Origin: Methylobacterium soli
Lineage (GTDB): Bacteria; Pseudomonadota; Alphaproteobacteria; Rhizobiales; Beijerinckiaceae
NCBI RefSeq assembly: GCF_008806385.1
Contig: NZ_VZZK01000011.1
Location: 1-64,000, forward strand
DNA: 64,000 nucleotides
Reading direction: 5' to 3'
How positions within the stretch are numbered: the stretch's first letter is position 1; each line of letters opens with the position of its first letter. The notes beneath the pieces were generated by a model. The model worked only from the letters and a program-made list of their open reading frames with translations. It was not told the DNA's origin and ran no database searches. A program made the translations under genes and the position numbers. Below are positions 15,910 to 25,281 of the stretch, piece after piece.

Positions 15910-17628
15910 GTGCCGTTTCCTACCCTGCCCGCCCCCTTCACGCGGGCGCTCGCCGAGCGCGACTACAATGACCCGACGCCGGTGCAGAGCGCCGTGCTCG
16001 AAGCCAATGCCGAGGGCCGCGACCTTCTCGTCTCCGCCCAGACCGGCTCCGGCAAGACCGTCGCGTACGGGCTCGCCATCGCGGCGACCTTGCTCGGCGA
16101 GGCCGAGACCCTGCCCCCCGCCGCGGCGCCGCTCGCCCTCGTGATCGCGCCGACCCGCGAATTGGCGCTGCAGGTTCACCGGGAACTCTCGTGGCTCTAC
16201 GCCAAGGCCGGTGCCCGCGTGATCGCCTGCGTCGGCGGTATGGACCCGCGCCGCGAGCATCGCGCGCTGGCGGAGGGCGCCCATATCGTGGTCGGCACCC
16301 CGGGGCGCCTGCGCGATCATATCGAGCGGCGCAACCTCGACACCCGCGACCTGCGCGCCGCGATCCTCGACGAGGCGGACGAGATGCTCGATCTCGGCTT
16401 CCGCGACGATCTCGAATTCATCCTGTCGCAGACGCCGGAGAGCCGCAGCACGCTGCTGTTCTCGGCGACGCTGCCCAAGGCCATCGCGACGCTGGCCGAG
16501 CGCTACCAGCGCGACGCCCTGCGCATCGCCGTGAAGGGCCAGGAGCGGGGCCATGCCGACATCGCCTACCGGGCGATCCGGGTCGTGCCGCGCGAGATCG
16601 AGCACGTGGTGCTCAACGTGCTGCGCGAGGCCGACGCGCCGACCGCGATCGTGTTCTGCAACACCCGCAACGCCGTGCGCCATCTCCAGGCCGGGCTGAC
16701 CGAGCGCGGCTTCTCGGCCGTGGCGCTCTCGGGCGAACTCGGCCAGGGCGAGCGCAACGCGGCGCTTCAGGCCTTGCGCGACGGCCGGGCCCGGGTCTGC
16801 GTCGCCACCGACGTCGCGGCGCGCGGCATCGACCTGCCGACCCTGAGCCTCGTCATCCACGCCGACCTGCCCCACGATGCCGAGGTGCTCCAGCATCGCA
16901 GCGGCCGCACCGGCCGGGCCGGCCGCAAGGGCACCAGCGTGCTCCTCGTGCCGAATTCGCGCCGGCGCCGGGCCGAGCAGATGCTGATGATCGCCAAGAT
17001 CACCCCGGACTGGAGCGGCCCGCCCTCAGCGGACGAGATCCGCCGCCTCGACGGCGAGCGCATGCTCGGCGACCCGCTCTTCACCGAGCCGGCGGCCGAG
17101 GAGGATCTGGCCCTGGCCGAGTCGCTGCTGGCCCAGCGCTCGCCGCAGGAACTCGCCGCGGCGCTCGCCAAGGTGTACCGCACCCGCCTCCCCGCCCCCG
17201 AGGACGTCACCGACCCGGGCGATACCGGGCCGAGGCGCTCCACCGGCCGGCTGCCCTACGACCCGGCCGATGCCGAGCGCATCGAGGCCATGGGGCCGGC
17301 CGTCTGGTTCCGGCTCAATCTCGGACGGCGCGACAATGCCGATCCGCGCCGCCTGCTGCCGATGCTCACCCGCCGCGGCGGCATCGACCGCCAGGAGATC
17401 GGCGCGATCCGGATCTTCGACCGAGAGACGAAGTTCGAGGTGCGCGGCAACGCGGCCGGGCGCTTCGCGGCGAGCTTTGCCCGCAACGGCTCCCCCGAGA
17501 TCCAGGTCGAGGCGCTGTCCGGCAACGAGGGCGCGCCCCCCGAGCGCAAGGGTCCGAAGGGCTTCAAGAGCCCGCGCGCCGTCAAGCACACGCGCGAGGC
17601 GGGAAAGCCGCCGCGCAAGCCGGCCTGA
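15910..17628 (+). CDS. DEAD-box RNA helicase with DbpA-like RNA-binding domain
   Basis: 572 residues from GTG 15910 (start VPFPTLPAPFTRALAERDY); a TTG at 15895 is equally possible. ATP-dependent RNA unwinding, probably in ribosome assembly or RNA turnover. Motifs in order: Q-motif (PTPVQ), Walker A AQTGSGKT, PTRELA, GTPGRL, DEADEMLDLGF, SAT, the ARGIDLP motif and HRSGRTGRAG. After about residue 360 come a linker and a DbpA-type RNA-recognition domain (WFRLNLGRRDNADPRRLLP), then a basic tail. Motif VI and both RecA domains are intact. Confidence 0.9.
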   Translation: MPFPTLPAPFTRALAERDYNDPTPVQSAVLEANAEGRDLLVSAQTGSGKTVAYGLAIAATLLGEAETLPPAAAPLALVIAPTRELALQVHRELSWLYAKAGARVIACVGGMDPRREHRALAEGAHIVVGTPGRLRDHIERRNLDTRDLRAAILDEADEMLDLGFRDDLEFILSQTPESRSTLLFSATLPKAIATLAERYQRDALRIAVKGQERGHADIAYRAIRVVPREIEHVVLNVLREADAPTAIVFCNTRNAVRHLQAGLTERGFSAVALSGELGQGERNAALQALRDGRARVCVATDVAARGIDLPTLSLVIHADLPHDAEVLQHRSGRTGRAGRKGTSVLLVPNSRRRRAEQMLMIAKITPDWSGPPSADEIRRLDGERMLGDPLFTEPAAEEDLALAESLLAQRSPQELAAALAKVYRTRLPAPEDVTDPGDTGPRRSTGRLPYDPADAERIEAMGPAVWFRLNLGRRDNADPRRLLPMLTRRGGIDRQEIGAIRIFDRETKFEVRGNAAGRFAASFARNGSPEIQVEALSGNEGAPPERKGPKGFKSPRAVKHTREAGKPPRKPA

Positions 17629-17643
17629 TCCGGCGCGCGACGC

Positions 17644-17676
17644 TCCGGAGGCCGGGCATCGCCCTGCGCCTCCGGA
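17644..17676. terminator. Hairpin between convergent genes, candidate bidirectional terminator
   Basis: TCCGGAGGC (17644-17652) pairs with GCCTCCGGA (17668-17676), and an inner GGGC/GCCC pair extends the stem. It lies 16 bases after the helicase stop and 40 bases before the end of the facing gene. Confidence 0.55.
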
Positions 17677-17716
17677 ATGAAGGCTCGGTCTCGGCCGAGC
17701 CTGGGCGAGCGCTTGG

Positions 17717-18640
17717 CTAGAACTTTTCCGGAATGCCCCGGACCGCATCGCCGAGCGCCTCGACGCTCTCGCGGATCTTGCGGCCGGCGGGCGCCAGCGA
17801 CGGCAGCTTCAGGCCGAAGACCTCGGTCGTCTCGGGCTCGGCCTCGGCGACGGCCTGCGCCGGAGCGGCCTGCGCCACGGCGGGCTTGGGCTTGGGGTCT
17901 GACTTGGCCTTCGCTGCTGCCGCCTTGGCGGGTTTCGCCGGCTCAGCTGCGGCTTTGGTCGGCGGCAGGGCCGCGAACGCGCTGTCAGCCGAGCGGGCGC
18001 GCACCGTCTCAGTGCGCAGGGGCGCCACCGCGACGGCCGTCTTCGTTGGCGCTAGCACGGGTGCCTCGCGGCTCGGACCGATCACGGCGGCGTTCTCGAT
18101 CATGGGCGGGCGACGCGGCGGGGCCGGGACAGCGGAGACCTTCGCGGCAGCGGGCGCCGCCGCAGGACTTTTCGCAGTCGAATTCTTGGTGTCCGAAGCT
18201 TTGCCCTCCGGGATGCTGGCTTCGGGAATCTTCGGATCGGGACCTTTGGCAGCCGGCATGTCGGACGCCGGGGCGAGGCTCGGCCGCAGGGCGCTGTCGG
18301 TCGCCGGCGTCATCACGAGCGGCACGTCCGGGTCGGCGCTGGCGACCTTCGCGAGCGGCGCCGAATCCGCGGCCGGCAGCGCGATCGGCTTCGCCGGGCC
18401 CCGGTTCACCAGGTCGGGCACGCCGTCCTTGAGTTCGGGCCAGTTCGCCGCGCTGCGGCTAAGGCTGACCGGCATCGGGGGCGGGCCGGCCAGGCCGGAG
18501 AGAAGCGCGTTGGCGGTGACGGACAGGCCGACGATGCCGCCGATGCCGAGGCCGCCGAGGAGCACGAGGCGTCCGATCGGGGCCTTGCCGGGCTTCGTCT
18601 CAGTGCGGGTCTCGGACGGGTCGATCGCGATCGGCATCAT
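17717..18640 (-). CDS. Ala/Pro/Lys-rich single-pass membrane protein, unknown function
   Basis: 307 residues from ATG 18640 (a second ATG follows directly). Residues 20-50 include one transmembrane helix (LVLLGGLGIGGIVGLSVTANALL); the rest is a low-complexity Ala, Pro, Ser and Lys-rich periplasmic or extended domain with many KPA and AAAK runs, ending in a short conserved-looking tail (ETTEVFGLKLPSLAPAGRKIRESVEAL). Type II topology is likely. No enzymatic motif is visible; a cell-envelope spacer role is a guess. Confidence 0.7.
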   Translation of the reverse strand: MMPIAIDPSETRTETKPGKAPIGRLVLLGGLGIGGIVGLSVTANALLSGLAGPPPMPVSLSRSAANWPELKDGVPDLVNRGPAKPIALPAADSAPLAKVASADPDVPLVMTPATDSALRPSLAPASDMPAAKGPDPKIPEASIPEGKASDTKNSTAKSPAAAPAAAKVSAVPAPPRRPPMIENAAVIGPSREAPVLAPTKTAVAVAPLRTETVRARSADSAFAALPPTKAAAEPAKPAKAAAAKAKSDPKPKPAVAQAAPAQAVAEAEPETTEVFGLKLPSLAPAGRKIRESVEALGDAVRGIPEKF

Positions 18641-18903
18641 CGGGCGGGGTCTCTGAACGCTACAGCTTGGGACGAACCGGCTCCCCCATTCGCCGGTCCC
18701 GGCGCGCCGCGAGCGAGGCAACGCACCGTGAGGCCGATGCCGGATGACGGGAACGCATCACCGGCACAGGCTATCAATAGACGAAGTGATGATGACAATG
18801 CGGCGCAAAGATGTCCGCAGCTGCAACGCCAGTCATCACGGCCGGCGGATTCATAACCTACCTGTAGAGCTCTGACGATTAAGGGTTCGTATCTGACGGA
18901 GAC

Positions 18904-19845
18904 TTAAGGCGTCCCGCCCTGGTTCGCGCCGCGACCTGTCGTGCGGCTAGGCGACCCGCCGAGGTAGGCCGCCTGAGCCCGCCCGACCCGTTCGGCCCCC
19001 CGCGTCCAGCGATCCGCCGGTAGGTCCGGGGGCGGGCCAAACCCGAGGGCGTGCCGCTTGGCGGCAACGAGCCTCGGGTCGCCCCAGCGCGCGAGGAGGG
19101 CCTCGAAGGCGGCGTGGCGCGCCGCGTCGAACGCGATCGCCTCGCCCGAGGCGCGTCTGGCGGGATGGGGCGGGAGGAAATGCGCGACCGGGACGAGGCC
19201 GGCCGGGATCGGCGCGGTGGCCGGGTGGGAGCGCCGCAGGCGGAGCATGCGCGGCACCAGGAAGAGCCGGAGCGCGAGGGGATCCGTCGAAACCCCGGCC
19301 GGGATCTCGATGCGCCCGAGCGGACCGGAGACGATCCAGGTGAGGTCCGCGGGAATCTCCGAGGCAAGGCGCGGATCGTCGAGGGAAGGGGCCGACCCGC
19401 CGCAGGCCTGGCGCAGGAAGGCCAGCACCTTCGGGCCGCGCGCCCGAAGGCCGATCTCGGCCTGGCCGAGGCCGAAGCCGAGATCGAACAGGACCGCGTC
19501 GCGATCCTCCGCGCACAGGGCTTGCCGGTCCCGCCCGATCTCCGTCACGGCGTTCCGGCCCGGCGCGGCGCAGGCCACGCCGGGCAGGCAGAGCGCGACC
19601 GCGTGGCTCCAATCCGCCCCGAACGCGGTCTCGTAGGCGAAGGGCACGAGATCCTGGCGCGGCCGCAGCCCGATGCCGCCGCGCGGCGTGATGAGGCCGT
19701 ATCGACCGTCGGCGAGCGGCCGGCAGGGCTCGTCGGCGGTCCACCGGAAGCTCGCCAGGGCCCCGTAGGCGCCGAGCGTCCAGCCGGTCTCGCAATCGCG
19801 GAGCGCTGAGGCGATGAGGTCGCCGATCTCGGGCCGGAAGGTCAT
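18904..19845 (-). CDS. DUF6925-like conserved protein
   Basis: 313 residues from ATG 19845. The pattern ALRDCETGWTLGAYGALASF, then GLITPRGGIGL, PFAYETAFGADWSHAVALCLP, AEDRDAVLFDLGFGLGQAEIGLRA and FLRQACGG resembles the family called DUF6925 in Rhizobiales; this naming is from memory and needs a profile search. No signal peptide or catalytic signature is known. The gene is divergent from the histidine kinase with 166 bases between the starts. Confidence 0.7.
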   Translation of the reverse strand: MTFRPEIGDLIASALRDCETGWTLGAYGALASFRWTADEPCRPLADGRYGLITPRGGIGLRPRQDLVPFAYETAFGADWSHAVALCLPGVACAAPGRNAVTEIGRDRQALCAEDRDAVLFDLGFGLGQAEIGLRARGPKVLAFLRQACGGSAPSLDDPRLASEIPADLTWIVSGPLGRIEIPAGVSTDPLALRLFLVPRMLRLRRSHPATAPIPAGLVPVAHFLPPHPARRASGEAIAFDAARHAAFEALLARWGDPRLVAAKRHALGFGPPPDLPADRWTRGAERVGRAQAAYLGGSPSRTTGRGANQGGTP

Positions 19846-20011
19846 CGGCCCGTGGCTACGCCGCCGGCCGCCTCGGCTCAAGCGCGCCCGCGCCGCGCCT
19901 GTGGACCCGACCGAGCGCGACGTCGTCGGGCGTGGACATCGCCTCCGGGCTTTGCCACGGTTCGGCGCCGGCACGCGAGAGGCCCATCCCCCCATTTCCG
20001 TTCCCGATGCC

Positions 20012-21448
20012 ATGACGCCCGCAGCCGATCCGGCCCAGACGTCCCCGCAGCTCGTGCATCGCCGCGCGCCCGTCTGGGCCAGCTGGTCGACACGGACGCG
20101 GATGCTCGCCGTCGTCCTGGCGATCGACGTGATCGCGGCCCTCGTCTCCTGCGGCGTCATCGTGCTGAACGCGCGCGCGGCCGTGAAGGTCGAGACGCGG
20201 GCCTCCCTCGCCACCGTCGAGCTGCTCGTCGCCGACACGATCCGCCTGTCGCAGACCGCGTCGCGCGAGAGCCTGCTGCGCACCCTCGACCTGCGCTTCC
20301 AGGCTCTGCGCCACGTCCGCGTCGCGGTGCTCGACGCGGGCGGGCAGGATGTGCGCCTCTCGGTCCCGCGCCTGCGGCCGGACAAGCACGTGGCGCCGAC
20401 CTGGTTCGCCCTGATGATCGCGCCACGAATCCAGCAGCACGTCCTGCCGATCGTGGCGGGGGGCGAGCGCATCGGCACCGCCCAGATCACCACAGAACCC
20501 CTCGACGAGATCGACGAGGTCTGGGGCTACGCCGTGGCGCTCTCGCTGACGACGCTCGGCATCAACGTCGCGATGCTGGTGGCGCTCTACCTCGCCTTCG
20601 GCCGCGTGCTGGCGCCCCTCGGCCGCCTCTCCCACGGACTGACGCAGCTGGAGCGGCACGATTACACCGCCCGCCTCGATGCGGAGGGGCCGCCCGAGAT
20701 CGGCGTCATCGCGGAGCGCTTCAACAAGGTTGCGGCGGCGCTCACCGAGGCGCGCGCGGCCAATGGGCGCCTCAACCGACAGCTCCTCACCGCCCAGGAC
20801 GACGAGCGGCGGCGCACCGCCCTCGAGCTCCACGACGAGTTCGGGCCCTGCCTGTTCGCCCTGGAGGCGAATGCCGCCTCGGTGAGCCGGATCGCGCAGG
20901 GACCGGGCGAGCCGGACCGGAGCCGGCTGGCGCAGCGCGCGGCCGATATCGGCACGATCGTGCATCAGGTCCAGACCCTGAACCGGGACCTGCTCAACCG
21001 CCTGCGGCCGCATGCCCTCGGGCAAGTGCCGCTCGCCGATTGCCTGAATCTCCTCGTGCGCGACTTCACCCGCCGCCATCCCGGCACGGCGTTCGAGGGC
21101 GTGTTCGACGACCTCGCGCGCGGCTACGGCGACCTCGTCGACCTCACGATCTTCCGCTGCATCCAGGAGAGCATGACGAACGCGGTGCGCCACGGCGCGG
21201 CGCGCCATGTCCGGGCCGTGGCGGAGGAGCGCGACGGAATCCGCCTGCACCTCACGATCACCGATGACGGCCGCGGATTCGCCCCCGAGCACGGGGTCGG
21301 GCTCGGGATTTCCGGGATGCGGGAGCGGATCGGGGCCCTCGACGGCACCTTTGCACTTGACAACGCCTCACCCGGCGCGGTTGTCCGGATCAGCATCCCG
21401 ATCGATCCCGACCGGGGGGACGACACGCAACAGAACCTCTCGTCATGA
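20012..21448 (+). CDS. NarX/UhpB-type sensor histidine kinase
   Basis: 478 residues from ATG 20012. One transmembrane helix near residues 30-50 (LAVVLAIDVIAALVSCGVIVL), a periplasmic sensor of about 120 residues, a second helix (LTTLGINVAMLVALYLAF), a HAMP domain (RVLAPLGRLSHGLTQLERHDY), then HisKA_3 with the phosphorylated His274 in ALELHDEFGP and an HATPase domain with DDGRGFAPEHGVGLGISGM. Overlaps the response-regulator gene by 4 bases (ATGA). The signal cannot be read from the sequence. Confidence 0.92.
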   Translation: MTPAADPAQTSPQLVHRRAPVWASWSTRTRMLAVVLAIDVIAALVSCGVIVLNARAAVKVETRASLATVELLVADTIRLSQTASRESLLRTLDLRFQALRHVRVAVLDAGGQDVRLSVPRLRPDKHVAPTWFALMIAPRIQQHVLPIVAGGERIGTAQITTEPLDEIDEVWGYAVALSLTTLGINVAMLVALYLAFGRVLAPLGRLSHGLTQLERHDYTARLDAEGPPEIGVIAERFNKVAAALTEARAANGRLNRQLLTAQDDERRRTALELHDEFGPCLFALEANAASVSRIAQGPGEPDRSRLAQRAADIGTIVHQVQTLNRDLLNRLRPHALGQVPLADCLNLLVRDFTRRHPGTAFEGVFDDLARGYGDLVDLTIFRCIQESMTNAVRHGAARHVRAVAEERDGIRLHLTITDDGRGFAPEHGVGLGISGMRERIGALDGTFALDNASPGAVVRISIPIDPDRGDDTQQNLSS

Positions 21449-22119
21449 ACGCCATCGCGCTGAACACGGCCGCCGCGACGACACGGACCCCCGTCCTCGT
21501 CATCGACGACCACCCGATCGTGCTGCAGGGCTGCCGCCGCGTGCTGGAGGATGCCGGCATCGAGACCATCGCGGAAGCGACCAGCGTGGTGGCCGGCTAC
21601 CGGCTGTTCCACCGGCTCCGTCCGCCCGTGGTGGTCTGCGACCTCACCTTCCAGGGAAGCGGGCTCGCGGGCCTCGGTCTCATCCGCCGTATGCGGGCGG
21701 TGGAGCCGAAGACGCGAATCCTCGTTTTCAGCATGCACAACGACCCGGTGATCGTCTCCCGGGCGCTCGAGGCCGGCGCCCTCGGCTACGTCCTGAAGGA
21801 CCATGCCTCGGGCGAGTTGTTCGAGGCCTTCGAACGGGTGCGGGCGGGCGACGTCTATCTCGACCGGCGCCTGGCCACCGAGGTCGCGATGCTGCGCACC
21901 GATGCGCGTCGCACCCCCGAATCGCAGCTGACGCCGCGCGAGCAGCAGATCCTGGCGCGCCTGGCCCAGGGCAAGTCCTACGGCGCCATCGCGGCCGATT
22001 TGTCGGTGAGCTACAAGACCATCACCAATGCCTGCTCGCAGATGCGCCAGAAGCTCGGCGTCCGCACGCTGGCCGAACTCATCCACGTCGCGGTGACGCA
22101 GGCGCAGCGCCAGGGCTGA
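21445..22119 (+). CDS. NarL/LuxR-type response regulator
   Basis: 224 residues. Receiver domain (VLVIDDHPIVLQGC) with the acceptor Asp66 in VVCDLTF, the conserved Lys in LGYVLKDHA, and a C-terminal LuxR helix-turn-helix (LTPREQQILARLAQGKSYGAIAADL followed by SYKTITNACSQMRQKL). It works with the kinase encoded just upstream, by the overlapping ATGA. Its targets are unknown; the TenA and DJ-1 genes downstream may be part of the same transcript. Confidence 0.92.
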   Translation: MNAIALNTAAATTRTPVLVIDDHPIVLQGCRRVLEDAGIETIAEATSVVAGYRLFHRLRPPVVVCDLTFQGSGLAGLGLIRRMRAVEPKTRILVFSMHNDPVIVSRALEAGALGYVLKDHASGELFEAFERVRAGDVYLDRRLATEVAMLRTDARRTPESQLTPREQQILARLAQGKSYGAIAADLSVSYKTITNACSQMRQKLGVRTLAELIHVAVTQAQRQG

Positions 22120-22145
22120 GGCCGCCACGCCAGGGAGCGCGACCG

Positions 22146-22862
22146 ATGGCCGAAACCGGATCCTCGCCCGAGGCCTTCTCAGCTGAGACTTTCTCGGCAC
22201 AGACTTTCTCGGCAGAGGCCTGGGCCCGCAATGCCGAGGCCTACGAGGCCATCCGGACGATGCCGTTCAACGCGGAGCTCGCCGCCGGGACGCTGAGCCC
22301 GGCGCGCTTCCGCCACTACATCGTGCAGGACGCGCATTACCTGATTGGCTTCGGCCGGGCGCTCAGCCTCGCGGCCGCCAAGGCGCCGGACCCGGACCGC
22401 ATCGTGCAATTCGCCCGCGGCACCGAGACCGCCATCGTGGTGGAGCGCGCGCTGCATGGCGGCTTCCTGCGCGATTACGGCATCGGCCCGGAGACTTTCG
22501 CGGGCACCCCCCTGTCGCCGCCCTGCGACCATTATGTCTCCTACCTGCTGGCCACGGCCTATGCGGAGCCCTACGAGGTCGTGCTCGGCGCCTTGCTGCC
22601 CTGCTTCTGGATCTACGCCGAGGTCGGGCGGGACATCTTCGCCCGCGCAGCACCCCGCAACCCCTATCAGGCCTGGATCGACACCTATGCGGGCGAGGAC
22701 TTCGCCGCCGCCGTCGCCGAGATGATCGCCGCCACCGACGCGGCGGCCGCCGGCGCTGCGCCGGCCCTGCGCGACCGGATGCACCGGGCCTATACCCACG
22801 CCACCCGCCTCGAATGGATGTTCTGGGACGGGGCCTACCGGGACGCGGCCTGGCCGCTCTAA
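22146..22862 (+). CDS. tenA: TenA/thiaminase II family protein
   Basis: 238 residues from ATG 22146, 26 bases after the response regulator. TenA hydrolyses aminopyrimidine thiamin breakdown products for salvage. Family marks: FNAELAAGTLSPARFRHYIVQDAHYL, the catalytic-Cys region ALLPCFWIYAEVG, and the C-terminal acidic residue in LEWMFWDGAY. The first 25 residues hold a three-fold microrepeat (FSAET, FSAQT, FSAEA) that precedes the conserved fold and is probably a neutral slippage tract. Placement behind a two-component pair is unusual for thiamin salvage. Confidence 0.88.
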   Translation: MAETGSSPEAFSAETFSAQTFSAEAWARNAEAYEAIRTMPFNAELAAGTLSPARFRHYIVQDAHYLIGFGRALSLAAAKAPDPDRIVQFARGTETAIVVERALHGGFLRDYGIGPETFAGTPLSPPCDHYVSYLLATAYAEPYEVVLGALLPCFWIYAEVGRDIFARAAPRNPYQAWIDTYAGEDFAAAVAEMIAATDAAAAGAAPALRDRMHRAYTHATRLEWMFWDGAYRDAAWPL

Positions 22863-22880
22863 GCGACCGAGGGGCTTGCC

Positions 22881-23654
22881 ATGATGGACCGGCGCGACGT
22901 GACGGCGGCGCTCGCGGCCTTGAGCCTTGGGGCGATCCGCCCCGCCCTGGCCCTCTCTGAGCCGGCCCCCGAACGGCCTCTGCGCATCGCCATGCTGCTC
23001 TATCCCGGCATGACGGCCCTCGACGTGGTCGGGCCGCAGGCGTTCCTTGCCGGCCTGTCGCCCGGCACGCTCCATCTCGTGGCCAAGGCCGAGGGTCCGG
23101 TCCCGAGCGATACCGGGTTGAGCCTCCTCGCCACGACGAGCCTCGCGGCGTGCCCGGGCGACCTCGACGTGCTGTTCGTGCCCGGCGGCGACGGCACCCC
23201 GGCGCAGATGCGCGATCCCGAGATCCGCGCCTTCCTGCGCGACCGGGCGGCGCGGGCCGGCTGGGTCGCGAGCGTCTGCACCGGCTCGCTCATCCTCGGC
23301 GCCGCGGGCCTGCTCGAGGGCTACCGCGCCACCTCCCATTGGTGCGTGCGCGACGCCGTGCTGCCGCTCCTCGGGGCCGAGCCGGTGGACGAACGGGTGG
23401 TGTTCGACCGCAACCGCGTGACCGCGGCCGGCGTCTCGGCGGGCCTCGATCTCGGTCTCGCCCTCGCGGCGCGCCTGCGCGGGGCCGATTACGCCCGCAC
23501 GAGCCAGCTCGTCGCTGCGTATGCGCCGCAGCCGCCCTTCCGGGCCGGCACGCCGGAGGAGGCCGGCCCCGCGATCACCGAGGCCGCGCGCCGGATTCTC
23601 GAGACCCTGACCACGGATGCACGCGCCGCCGCGCGCGACCTGCAGCGCCGTTGA
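22881..23654 (+). CDS. DJ-1/PfpI family protein, exported
   Basis: 257 residues from ATG 22881. An N-terminal signal peptide is likely (DVTAALAALSLGAIRPALALS). The GATase1-like fold has the nucleophile elbow SVCTGSLILGAAGLL, the start RIAMLLYPGMTALDVVGPQAFL, and the AGVSAGLDLGLALAA segment, as in isonitrile hydratase (InhA) and the N-domain of GlxA-like regulators; the AraC domain is missing. An enzymatic role is possible but the substrate is unknown. It follows tenA by 18 bases. Confidence 0.85.
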   Translation: MMDRRDVTAALAALSLGAIRPALALSEPAPERPLRIAMLLYPGMTALDVVGPQAFLAGLSPGTLHLVAKAEGPVPSDTGLSLLATTSLAACPGDLDVLFVPGGDGTPAQMRDPEIRAFLRDRAARAGWVASVCTGSLILGAAGLLEGYRATSHWCVRDAVLPLLGAEPVDERVVFDRNRVTAAGVSAGLDLGLALAARLRGADYARTSQLVAAYAPQPPFRAGTPEEAGPAITEAARRILETLTTDARAAARDLQRR

Positions 23655-23783
23655 CCAGAATTTCCCAGCCGCCTCCGCGCCTTGGACTGGTCGAGTGGCG
23701 GCGCTCTGCTAGCTTGACGGAGTGGGGTCGCCGTCACGGCCGTGAGGCGTCCGGCGCTCACCTTTGAAAATCGGGATGGAAGC

Positions 23784-25247
23784 ATGGCCTCCGGCGTCGC
23801 GAACGATCTGATGCGCACGAAATCCCTCGAACGGCTGAACGCCGACGCAGAGGCCGGAGAGCACACGCTTCAGCGCACCCTCGGGCCCTGGAGCCTGATC
23901 GGCCTCGGGATCGGCGCGGTGATCGGCGCCGGCCTGTTCTCGCTCACCGGCATCGCGGCGGCCGAGCATGCGGGTCCGGCGGTGGTGATCTCCTTCGCCA
24001 TCGCGGCCCTCGGCTGCGCCTTCGCGGGCATGTGCTACAGCGAGCTCGCGGGCATGATCCCGGTGGCGGGCTCGGCCTACACCTACGCCTACGCCACGAT
24101 GGGCGAGTTCGTTGCCTGGATCATCGGCTGGGACCTCGTGCTAGAATACGCGGTGGGCTCCGCCACCGTCTCGGTGAGCTGGTCGAAATACGTCACGCGA
24201 TTCCTGCACGAATTCGGCGTCGACCTTCCGGCGAGCCTCGTCCACTCGCCCTTCGAGACCTACCAGCTCGCCGACGGCACCGCGGCGCACGGCCTCGTCA
24301 ACCTGCCGGCGATCCTCATCATCTGCGCCGCCTCGTTCCTGCTGATGGTCGGCATCCGGGAATCGGCCCGGGTGAACGCCATCGTGGTGGCGATCAAGCT
24401 CGCGGTGGTGGCGGTCGTGATCGGCGTCGGCGTGTTCTACATCAAGCGCCAGAACTACGTGCCCTTCATCCCGGAGAACACCGGCACCTTCGGCGAGTAT
24501 GGCTGGAGCGGCATCATGCGGGCGGCGGGCGTGGTCTTCTTCGCCTATATCGGCTTCGACGCGGTCTCGACCGCCGCGCAGGAGGCCAAGAACCCCCAGC
24601 GCAACATGATGATCGGCATCCTCGGCTCGCTGGCGATCTGCACCGTCATCTATATCCTGTTCGCCGGCGTGCTGACGGGCCTCGTGCGCTTCGACGCCAT
24701 GAAGGGCGATGCCGCCCCGGTGAACACCGCCATCGCGCAGACGCCCTTCCCCTGGCTGACCTCGCTCGTGACGCTCGGCATCATCGCGGGCTTCTCCACG
24801 GTGATCCTGGTGCTGCTCCTCGGCCAGAGCCGCGTCTTCTACACCATGTCGCAGGACCGGCTGCTGCCGGGCTTCTTCTCGCGCATCCACCCGACCTGGA
24901 AGACGCCCTACCGCTCGAACCTGTTCTTCATGGTGTTCACGGGGGCGCTCGGCGGTTTCCTGCCGATCAGCCAGCTCGGCCACATGACCAGCATCGGCAC
25001 GCTCCTGGCCTTCGTGCTGGTCTGCCTCGGCGTCATCATCCTGCGCCGGACGCAGCCCGACGCGAAGCGGGAATACCGCACGCCGCTGGTGCCGCTCGTG
25101 CCGATCCTCGGCATCGTCGCCTGCGGCGCCATGATGTTGTCCCTCGACGGGGAAACCTGGCTGCGGCTCGTCGTCTGGCTGGCGATCGGTCTGGTGATCT
25201 ACTTCGCCTGGAGCCGCCGGCACAGCCGCATCGGCCGCGAGGCCTGA
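23784..25247 (+). CDS. APC-family amino-acid permease (cationic amino-acid transporter type)
   Basis: 487 residues from ATG 23784. A hydrophilic N-terminus (RTKSLERLNADAE) is followed by about 12 transmembrane helices. Typical CAT/YfnA marks: GLGIGAVIGAGLFSLTGIAA, EYAVGSATVSVSWSKY, ARVNAIVVAIKLAVV, FFAYIGFDAVSTAAQEAKNP and GQSRVFYTMSQDRLLP. Imports basic or neutral amino acids; specificity is not readable. A single gene with its own promoter region. Confidence 0.9.
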   Translation: MASGVANDLMRTKSLERLNADAEAGEHTLQRTLGPWSLIGLGIGAVIGAGLFSLTGIAAAEHAGPAVVISFAIAALGCAFAGMCYSELAGMIPVAGSAYTYAYATMGEFVAWIIGWDLVLEYAVGSATVSVSWSKYVTRFLHEFGVDLPASLVHSPFETYQLADGTAAHGLVNLPAILIICAASFLLMVGIRESARVNAIVVAIKLAVVAVVIGVGVFYIKRQNYVPFIPENTGTFGEYGWSGIMRAAGVVFFAYIGFDAVSTAAQEAKNPQRNMMIGILGSLAICTVIYILFAGVLTGLVRFDAMKGDAAPVNTAIAQTPFPWLTSLVTLGIIAGFSTVILVLLLGQSRVFYTMSQDRLLPGFFSRIHPTWKTPYRSNLFFMVFTGALGGFLPISQLGHMTSIGTLLAFVLVCLGVIILRRTQPDAKREYRTPLVPLVPILGIVACGAMMLSLDGETWLRLVVWLAIGLVIYFAWSRRHSRIGREA

Positions 25248-25255
25248 GGGCAGCT

Positions 25256-25281
25256 CCGGATCGGGCGATCAGGCGATCCGG
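25256..25281. terminator. Hairpin between convergent genes
   Basis: CCGGATCG (25256-25263) pairs with CGATCCGG (25274-25281) across a 10-base loop. It lies just after the permease stop and overlaps the last codons of the facing MBL-fold gene. No U-tract. Confidence 0.4.
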
